21,035 bases of DNA from an uncultured Clostridia bacterium (GTDB lineage: Bacteria; Bacillota; Clostridia; Christensenellales; UBA1242): assembly GCA_937992055.1 (NCBI GenBank), contig CALKLQ010000051.1, forward strand, positions 1-21,035. Reading direction: 5' to 3'. The notes beneath the pieces are model-generated. The model ran no database searches. It saw only the letters and a list, made by a program, of their open reading frames with translations, and had not been told where the DNA came from. The position numbers were made by a program, and so were the translations under genes. Positions 15,855 to 21,035 of this stretch are shown here, one piece after another. Within the stretch, counting starts at the first letter, position 1. Each line of letters opens with the position of its first letter.

Positions 15855-16388
15855 ATGGAAAGATTAATTAAAGAAATTGAAAGTATGTTAAATGAAAATC
15901 ATGATTATGCTAACTTGTTTATGGCTTTATCAATGATTGATATTTGTGCTAAAATTGAATTTCCCAACATGAAAAAACAAAGTATAAACGGAATTTCCTA
16001 CAATAATTATATGAAATGGTTAGATGAATTTTATATTCCATTATACGAGAGAGATGTCAAAGACCCAATTATTAATTCAAACGATATATATTCACTGAGG
16101 TGCAAAGTTTGCCATGAGGGAACTTTAAACATTGGGAATAATAACTTATCAAGCGTAATTTTATCAAAAGGTCATAGTCATAGAAATGTTTGTACAGTTA
16201 GTAATGGCAAGGTTGTAATCATACAAAAGCAGTTAAACATTGATATGTTTATAAAAGAAATTATTAATGCTATTAAGCTTTGGCTTTCAAAAACAAGCAA
16301 AAATGTAATTTTAGATTTTGATATTCAAGTTGGGAAATTTTCATCAGCTAATTTAGATGGATTACAAGTCTTTCATAATATAGAATAA
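15855..16388 (+). CDS. Uncharacterised protein with HEPN-like R-x4-H motif, third gene of the restriction-modification operon
   Basis: A 177-residue protein starting seven bases after the methyltransferase stop without its own ribosome site, so it is almost certainly cotranscribed. It is probably helical in its first half (MERLIKEIESMLNE, NLFMALSMIDICAK), then SYNNYMKWLDEFYIPLY, and then the segment IYSLRCKVCHEGT. Arg82 and His87 form R-x4-H, the catalytic pattern of HEPN ribonucleases. I do not recognise a named family. It could be an RNase-type abortive-infection effector acting as backup to the restriction system, or a non-catalytic relative. Function is inference from motif and position. 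Confidence 0.75.
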   Translation: MERLIKEIESMLNENHDYANLFMALSMIDICAKIEFPNMKKQSINGISYNNYMKWLDEFYIPLYERDVKDPIINSNDIYSLRCKVCHEGTLNIGNNNLSSVILSKGHSHRNVCTVSNGKVVIIQKQLNIDMFIKEIINAIKLWLSKTSKNVILDFDIQVGKFSSANLDGLQVFHNIE

Positions 16389-16446
16389 AGTTAAAAAACA
16401 TTATGCATTATAATTATATTAATATATTTTGAGGTGATATTTACAT

Positions 16447-16803
16447 ATGAAAAAAATTTTTACAGTATATGGTGCTATTTCTACTATTAGTTATTTAATT
16501 AGACAGTTTTGTACACCAAATCCATTTGAAAATTTGCCTTGGGTTTTTGCTACTGGGTTTAATTGGGTTTTTGGCATAATTCTTTTTCCTGTTTCTTTTT
16601 TTATCGTAGGGTTAATTTATATTCCAGGTGAATGCCCATGGGCTGGAAGCTTAGCATATTTTTTAATTTATTTTTGTATAGCTTTTTTAGTTTGTGGATT
16701 TATGTTATATGGGCTGGTTTGGTGGATGTGGACACTACTTGGTCTATTTGTCGCTGCTATAATAGCACTGATAGTATGGAGACTATTTAGACAATTTGCC
16801 TAA
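16447..16803 (+). CDS. Small integral membrane protein, function unknown
   Basis: A 118-residue hydrophobic protein with about three membrane spans (near residues 38-60, 66-88 and 90-113) and Trp-rich boundaries such as VWWMWTLLG. The N-terminus MKKIFTVYGAISTIS could be a further span or a membrane-proximal helix. A GAGGTGAT ribosome site lies at 16431-16438, about eight bases before the ATG. It follows the HEPN-like gene by 58 bases in the same direction and may share the transcript. If the upstream gene is a toxin, this could be a membrane effector of the same island, but nothing in the sequence proves a defence role. Confidence 0.7.
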   Translation: MKKIFTVYGAISTISYLIRQFCTPNPFENLPWVFATGFNWVFGIILFPVSFFIVGLIYIPGECPWAGSLAYFLIYFCIAFLVCGFMLYGLVWWMWTLLGLFVAAIIALIVWRLFRQFA

Positions 16804-16860
16804 ATATAATATGGAAAATAATTTTCTTTAATTTGTTATTTCGCAAAAACAAACACAAAA

Positions 16861-16918
16861 ATAATCAAATCGCATAATCAAAAAATAAAATCAAAATGTC
16901 GCAAAATCAAAAATAAAA
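16861..16918. repeat. AATCAAAA repeat array, right flank of the restriction-modification region
   Basis: AATCAAA-type units recur. ATAATCAAAA at 16874-16883 is the exact reverse complement of the left-flank TTTTGATTAT. A direct repeat of about 19 bases, TCGCAtAATCAAAAAaTAAA at 16870 and TCGCAaAATCAAAAATAAA at 16900, is present. Relative to the left array the units are inverted. Confidence 0.45.
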
Positions 16919-16930
16919 AAGTACATTATG

Positions 16931-16946
16931 TAGTGTAATTACACTA
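16931..16946. other. Sixteen-base perfect palindrome
   Basis: TAGTGTAATTACACTA reads the same on both strands. It lies between convergent genes with no T-tract, so it is not an obvious terminator; its role is unknown. Confidence 0.4.
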
Positions 16947-16968
16947 AATTAACTAAGATATTTTTATT

Positions 16969-16997
16969 AAAAGAGCATAAATCAAATGCTCTTTTTT
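16969..16997 (+). terminator. Intrinsic terminator between convergent genes
   Basis: AAAAGAGCAT (16969-16978) pairs perfectly with ATGCTCTTTT (16986-16995) around AAATCAA and ends in a T run. It touches the stop codon of the convergent flavoprotein gene. Confidence 0.75.
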
Positions 16998-18567
16998 AAA
17001 TTTTTTTGTATATTAATTCTGCTACTTTAATTCCATCTATTGCGCTAGACATTATTCCTCCAGCATAGCCAGCACCTTCGCCTACCGGATATATTCCTTT
17101 TATATTTGTTTCGTAGTTTTCATCTCTTACAATAGTTAAAGGGCAACTACTTCTAGACTCAATTGCGATGAGTAAATTTTCATCTTTTGCAAAATTTTTT
17201 ATTTTGTTATTCAAAAGAGGGATTCCAACTTTTAATGTGTTATAAACAAAATCTGGTAAACAGTTTTTAATTTGTGTCATAGTGACGTTAGGTTTGTATG
17301 TGGAAGAAATGTTTTCAACTATTTGTCCATTTAAAAATTCGCCAACTGTTTGAGCTGGTGCATTAAAATTTTTTCCGCCCAGTTCAAAAGCAAGCCTTTC
17401 ATATTTGGCTTGAAATTCAATACCTGCAAGAGGATGGGAGGAAGGATAATCTTGAGGAGTTACATTTACTAAAAGTGCGCTATTTGCAGTTTCTTTATCT
17501 CTTGCAAACTCACTCATTCCATTAGTTACGATTTCATTTTCATTACTGCTTGATGCAACAACAACTCCGCCAGGACACATGCAAAAGGTGAAAAGACTTC
17601 TTCCGTTGGGTAGATGAAACGCTAGTTTGTAGTCAGCAGGTGGGAGTGATTTGTTGTAGTTTTCTCCATATTGAGAAATATTAATATCATTTTGTTTTTG
17701 TTCTATTCTAACACCCATTGCAAAAGGTTTTTGTTTTAAATAAACCTTTTTATTATGCAAAAGACTAAACACCTCTCTTGCGCTATGTCCAACACATAAA
17801 AGTAAATGATTTGTTTTAAAATTCATAATTTCATTTGTTTTTAAATTTATAACGTCAATGCTTTTTAAAGTGTTTTCATTTGTATAAAAATCAATAAACT
17901 TATGTGAAAAAAGAATCTGCCCTCCTAATGAAATGATTTCTTTTCGTAAGTTTTTAACAACAACTTTTAAATTGTCGCTTCCTATATGCGGTTTGGAAAG
18001 GTAGGTTATCTCTTGTGGTGCGCCGAAATTATAAAATTCATTTATAACTTTTTTACAATAAATGCTATTAAGATTTGTGTTAAGTTTTCCATCACTAAAA
18101 GTTCCAGCTCCGCCTTCGCCAAATTGAATGTTTGAGTGTTTGTCAAGTTTTCTTTGACTCCAAAAAAGGTTTACATCTTTTTCACGTTCTTCAACACATT
18201 TGCCCTGTTCAATAACAATAGGGCACAAGCCCATTCTAGCCATAGCAAGCGCTGCGAACATGCCACTTGGACCAAAGCCTATTATAATAGGGGAGAGAGG
18301 CATGGACTTTTTTTGATAATTAAACCTAGATTTGTCTATTTCGTATTTAAATTTTTTGTATTTATTTTCTAACTTTGGTGAAAGATTTACACCAACAATT
18401 AAAGAATAAAATAGGTTTGGTTTATATCTTGCATCCACAGACTTTTTAATTATTTCAAAAGAATTTATTTCTTTTGGCGAAATATTTAATTTTTTAGCGC
18501 ATTTTTTTATAATATTTTCATTATTAAATTGATTTATTTCGAGTTTAATTTGTTCAATTTTTATCAT
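16996..18567 (-). CDS. COG2509-type FAD-dependent dehydrogenase/oxidoreductase
   Basis: A 523-residue cytosolic flavoprotein of the uncharacterised COG2509 group. An N-terminal part of about 90 residues precedes the Rossmann dinucleotide loop GFGPSG at 97-102. It continues with the typical EREKDVNLFW and NIQFGEGGAGTFSDGKL segments. The C-terminal FAD contact region is YPVGEGAGYAGGIMSSAIDG. Substrate and physiological role are unknown for the family. Its ATG overlaps the TGA of the upstream flavoprotein gene (18564-18567), so the two are translationally coupled and probably act together or share regulation. Confidence 0.92.
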   Translation of the reverse strand: MIKIEQIKLEINQFNNENIIKKCAKKLNISPKEINSFEIIKKSVDARYKPNLFYSLIVGVNLSPKLENKYKKFKYEIDKSRFNYQKKSMPLSPIIIGFGPSGMFAALAMARMGLCPIVIEQGKCVEEREKDVNLFWSQRKLDKHSNIQFGEGGAGTFSDGKLNTNLNSIYCKKVINEFYNFGAPQEITYLSKPHIGSDNLKVVVKNLRKEIISLGGQILFSHKFIDFYTNENTLKSIDVINLKTNEIMNFKTNHLLLCVGHSAREVFSLLHNKKVYLKQKPFAMGVRIEQKQNDINISQYGENYNKSLPPADYKLAFHLPNGRSLFTFCMCPGGVVVASSSNENEIVTNGMSEFARDKETANSALLVNVTPQDYPSSHPLAGIEFQAKYERLAFELGGKNFNAPAQTVGEFLNGQIVENISSTYKPNVTMTQIKNCLPDFVYNTLKVGIPLLNNKIKNFAKDENLLIAIESRSSCPLTIVRDENYETNIKGIYPVGEGAGYAGGIMSSAIDGIKVAELIYKKI

Positions 18568-19718
18568 AAACTTTCACCAACAATTTTTCCGCTTGTCCAT
18601 GCCCATTGCAGATTATATCCACCGCAAATACCATCTACGTCACATATTTCTCCGCATAAGTAAAGATTTTTACACTTTTTGCTTTCTAAATTCAAGCTTA
18701 AATCTTGCAAGTCAACTCCTCCAGAAAAAACTTGATTATTTTGATAGCAGTCGACAACCTCAAATTGCATATTTTTGATTTGTTTGGTTAAATTATGTAT
18801 TTCATTGTTACTTAGAGCCAAAGATGAACGATTTTCATCAATTTTAACTCTATTTAAGATTTCATAGGCGATTTCTCTAACAAAAAGCCCATCAAAAAAT
18901 TTATTTATGCTTAAATTTAATTGCTTTCTTTGAAATAATAAATTGTAAACTTCCTCATAATTTAAATTTGGTAAAAGGTCTAAAGAAATTAGTCCTTTAT
19001 AATTATTTACTCTAGAAAATATAGTTGATAGATTAAAAATGCAAATTCCACTTATGCCATTTTCTTTAAATAGAACCTCACCAACTTCGCTTCTAGATAG
19101 ACCAAAAGTATTAGAGGCAGTTACTTTAACATTATTAAGTTTTATATTAGCTAAATTTTTTGAGCTTTTTGCTTTTAAAGAAACAAGACTAGGGGAAAAA
19201 GCCTTAAAATTTATGTTTAATAATTTTAGTACCTTTAACATGCTGTTTCCGCCTGTTGCAATTACCAACTTCTTGCAACTAAAATTTCCTTTTGTTGTGT
19301 CTAAAATAAAATCATCTTGTTTTTTTATAATATTTGTAACTTCTGTATCAAGTTCCACATTAATTTTTCTTTTTTCAACTTCATTTTTTAAAACGTCAAC
19401 AACACTTTTTGCACTGTTAGACAGGGGATAAGCTCTTCCTTGTTCATCAAAATAGGTTTCCAATCCAATTTTTTTAAAAAAGTCTAAAGTTTGTGCTGAA
19501 TTAAATCTGTTTAAATAAGTTTGTATATTTTGATTATAGTGTTCATTTAAAACATTTTTATTTGTTAAATTGCATTTTCCATTTCCTGTTGCCAAAATTT
19601 TTTTCGCCAGTTTATTTTGATTGTCTATGATAGTTATTTTTTGATTTTGTGGGCAGAAAAGAGAACATATGGTTCCACTAGCCCCGCCACCTATAATAAT
19701 TACATCAGAATATTTCAT
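18564..19718 (-). CDS. HI0933/YhiN-family flavoprotein (aminoacetone oxidase-like)
   Basis: A 384-residue FAD-binding enzyme of the HI0933/YhiN family, close to the usual length of about 400. Seen: the Rossmann loop GGGASG at 10-15, the KKILATGNGKCNLTN segment near 38-52, and the C-terminal CGEICDVDGICGGYNLQWAW, a family hallmark. The reaction is not firmly known; database names such as aminoacetone oxidase are tentative. The start is preceded by AGGTGA. It heads a two-gene leftward operon with its own promoter at 19734-19762. Confidence 0.93.
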   Translation of the reverse strand: MKYSDVIIIGGGASGTICSLFCPQNQKITIIDNQNKLAKKILATGNGKCNLTNKNVLNEHYNQNIQTYLNRFNSAQTLDFFKKIGLETYFDEQGRAYPLSNSAKSVVDVLKNEVEKRKINVELDTEVTNIIKKQDDFILDTTKGNFSCKKLVIATGGNSMLKVLKLLNINFKAFSPSLVSLKAKSSKNLANIKLNNVKVTASNTFGLSRSEVGEVLFKENGISGICIFNLSTIFSRVNNYKGLISLDLLPNLNYEEVYNLLFQRKQLNLSINKFFDGLFVREIAYEILNRVKIDENRSSLALSNNEIHNLTKQIKNMQFEVVDCYQNNQVFSGGVDLQDLSLNLESKKCKNLYLCGEICDVDGICGGYNLQWAWTSGKIVGESL

Positions 19719-19733
19719 ATTTCACCTATGAAA

Positions 19734-19762
19734 ATTTTATCATATAATTAAAAAATAGTAAA
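19734..19762 (-). promoter_or_regulatory. Promoter of the flavoprotein operon
   Basis: On the minus strand, TTTACT (19762-19757), 17 bases, then TAAAAT (19739-19734) with TGA before it, an extended -10. Confidence 0.6.
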
Positions 19763-19782
19763 CTTTTGAACAATATAATTAG

Positions 19783-19911
19783 TAGATTGAATACGTTGTA
19801 AAAATTTGATTCAAATTTTTTGCTTCTTAGAAGAATCTCTTTGCTAACGCAAAGCAAGGTATTTTTGTGACAGTGATTTATAAGATTCAAATCATTAAAA
19901 TTTCCAATCTA
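19783..19911. repeat. Long irregular stem with internal hairpins, GCAAGGT motif
   Basis: TAGATTG (19783-19789) pairs with CAATCTA (19905-19911). Inside, TGATTCAAATTTT (19808-19820) pairs with AAGATTCAAATCA (19882-19894) at 11 of 13 positions. The hairpin CTTTGC / GCAAAG with loop TAAC (19839-19854) follows CTTC / GAAG. GCAAGGT at 19854-19860 is shared with other elements. The rest of 19912-20021 shows nothing recognisable. Confidence 0.45.
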
Positions 19912-20021
19912 TTTTAAGTTTATTTATTATAACTCAATAATTTTTTAGTTTTAATATGCAATTTTCTACGAAGTGAGTTGTTGTAATATATTTTATCATT
20001 TTTTGAATGCTTACTATAATT

Positions 20022-20049
20022 AAAAAAAATCCAACTCAAATGAGCTGGA
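20022..20049 (-). terminator. Intrinsic terminator of tRNA-Cys
   Basis: On the minus strand TCCAGCTC pairs with GAGTTGGA (one G-U pair) around ATTT, followed by eight Ts (complement 20022-20029). Confidence 0.8.
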
Positions 20050-20054
20050 TAGTT

Positions 20055-20129
<75 letters not shown>

Positions 20130-20143
20130 AAAGTTACTGATTT

Positions 20144-20172
20144 AATTTAGCATAATAATTTTTTCTTGTCAA
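20144..20172 (-). promoter_or_regulatory. Promoter of tRNA-Cys
   Basis: On the minus strand a perfect TTGACA (20172-20167), 17 bases, then TAAATT (20149-20144) preceded by TGC, an extended -10; it lies 15 bases from the tRNA 5' end. Confidence 0.75.
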
Positions 20173-20235
20173 TAAAATTTTTAAGTGTTCTAAATAAATA
20201 TATGACGAATTGAAGTTTTTTGATAAATTTCAATC

Positions 20236-20264
20236 TTGTTTTTTAAAAGTAATTGTGATAAACT
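20236..20264 (+). promoter_or_regulatory. Promoter of the DUF6273 protein gene
   Basis: TTGTTT (20236-20241), 17 bases, TAAACT (20259-20264) preceded by TGA, an extended -10. A GAGGG ribosome site lies at 20271-20275. Confidence 0.5.
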
Positions 20265-20279
20265 TAATTAGAGGGAAAC

Positions 20280-21035
20280 ATGACAAAAGTAATAAAAGAA
20301 TTAATAGAACCAACAGATTTATCAAACACAGATGAGTATCAAAACCCAGGTGATGCAAGCTTTAACACAAAAGACCTTATTTTTTTAGATTCATATTATG
20401 ACGAAGTTCTTGAAAGAGATGAAAGCCGTGAAGCAAGAAGAATATCTCCAACAGACTGGGCGTTAGCAAACGGAGCTTATCAAGATAGAGATAGGGTAAC
20501 TTCATCAGGCAAGAAGGGCACTTGTTGGACGTGGCTGCGTTCCGCCTATTCTGAGTACAATACATTTGTGATAGGCAGTGACGGCGACCGTAATCATGTA
20601 TCTATGAAGGATAAGAATGTCGCAGTGAGTTCAGCATTGCGTCTAAATTTAGCAACATTTCTCTCTGCGCGTAATTCATTTGCAAGTTCATTTAAAACGA
20701 ATGTGGCAAAAGATGGAAAGATAAAAGTAACAATGGAGTTGGGGTTTTATCCCAAGAGTTATGCTGGGTATAAAATAAATGAAGAATTAGAAGAACAATT
20801 ACAATTATTTAGAATAAAAAAAATAGGCAAAGATTATACAGGAAGATACGAAGGTGCAAGGGTTTTAAATTTTGAAGCATATGAGTATAAAGGAGAAAAA
20901 TACGTTAGAGCGAAAATAAAAAGCTATAGCGATAAAAATTGTTTTTCCGACGGAAGTAAGGTAAAAGATGGGGAATATGGTTGGTTTAAGATAGAGCCAA
21001 TAGTATGGGAGATAAGGAACTGGAAAGATTTGCCA
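20280..21035 (+). CDS. DUF6273-type domain protein (partial, runs off the window)
   Basis: 252 codons are open from ATG 20280 to the window edge, with GAGGG just upstream and an in-frame stop before it. Residues 57-125 match the DUF6273 pattern: SPTDWALANGAYQD, then TCWTWLRSAYSEYN, VIGSDGDRNHVS, and VAVSSALRLNL. Near 232-248, GEYGWFKIEPIVWEI looks like the segment that opens another DUF6273 unit, so the full protein is probably a multi-repeat one. No signal peptide is seen. Function is unknown; such proteins are common and often multicopy in gut Clostridia. Codons at about 20500-20670 are richer in G and C than the AT-rich surroundings. Confidence 0.8.
   Translation, partial: MTKVIKELIEPTDLSNTDEYQNPGDASFNTKDLIFLDSYYDEVLERDESREARRISPTDWALANGAYQDRDRVTSSGKKGTCWTWLRSAYSEYNTFVIGSDGDRNHVSMKDKNVAVSSALRLNLATFLSARNSFASSFKTNVAKDGKIKVTMELGFYPKSYAGYKINEELEEQLQLFRIKKIGKDYTGRYEGARVLNFEAYEYKGEKYVRAKIKSYSDKNCFSDGSKVKDGEYGWFKIEPIVWEIRNWKDLP

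Overview
The window looks like two genomes joined. Bases 1 to about 7600 read as a methanogenic archaeon, most like Methanobrevibacter. The genes are archaeal (translation factor aIF1A, RIO1 kinase, a Dim2-like KH protein, both subunits of DNA topoisomerase VI). Promoters are TATA boxes, ribosome sites are GGTGAT or GGAGG, and TTG starts follow strong GGAGG sites. From about 7640 to the end the DNA reads as a low-GC Clostridia-like bacterium: a SCIFF ranthipeptide and its radical SAM maturase, sigma-70 type -35/-10 promoters, Rho-independent terminators, and bacterial tRNAs with encoded CCA. No return to archaeal sequence is seen, so a chimeric metagenomic contig is the simplest reading; transfer cannot be excluded from this window alone.

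Archaeal part: a partial GyrI-like gene and moeA run leftward. aIF1A and rio1 run rightward, a convergent DMT-family transporter interrupts the series, and then come the KH protein, top6B and top6A. An intrinsic-type terminator closes top6A. A clean archaeal promoter at 7583-7597 then points at no archaeal gene.

Bacterial part, 7735-13410: an Orn/Lys/Arg-decarboxylase-family PLP enzyme; the scfA-scfB ranthipeptide pair with a branched RNA-like fold in the scfA leader and a hairpin between the two genes; a cytosolic HEXXH putative metallopeptidase; a possible 56-residue membrane peptide; an XRE regulator; and tRNA-Arg(ACG) plus tRNA-Leu(TAG).

Bacterial part, 13450-16920: a small defence-like island just after tRNA-Leu. 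It has a NgoPII-type restriction endonuclease, a HaeIII-like C5-cytosine methyltransferase overlapping it by 4 bases, a third gene with an R-x4-H motif as in HEPN RNases, and a small membrane protein. AT-rich TTTTGATT arrays lie at both ends in opposite orientation.

Bacterial part, 16970 to the end: two leftward translationally coupled flavoproteins (HI0933/YhiN type, then COG2509 type), a leftward tRNA-Cys, and the start of a large DUF6273-type protein running off the window. Several bacterial intergenic regions hold branched inverted-repeat elements, four of which share a GCAAGG core. Three genes appear to be transcribed leaderless or nearly so.
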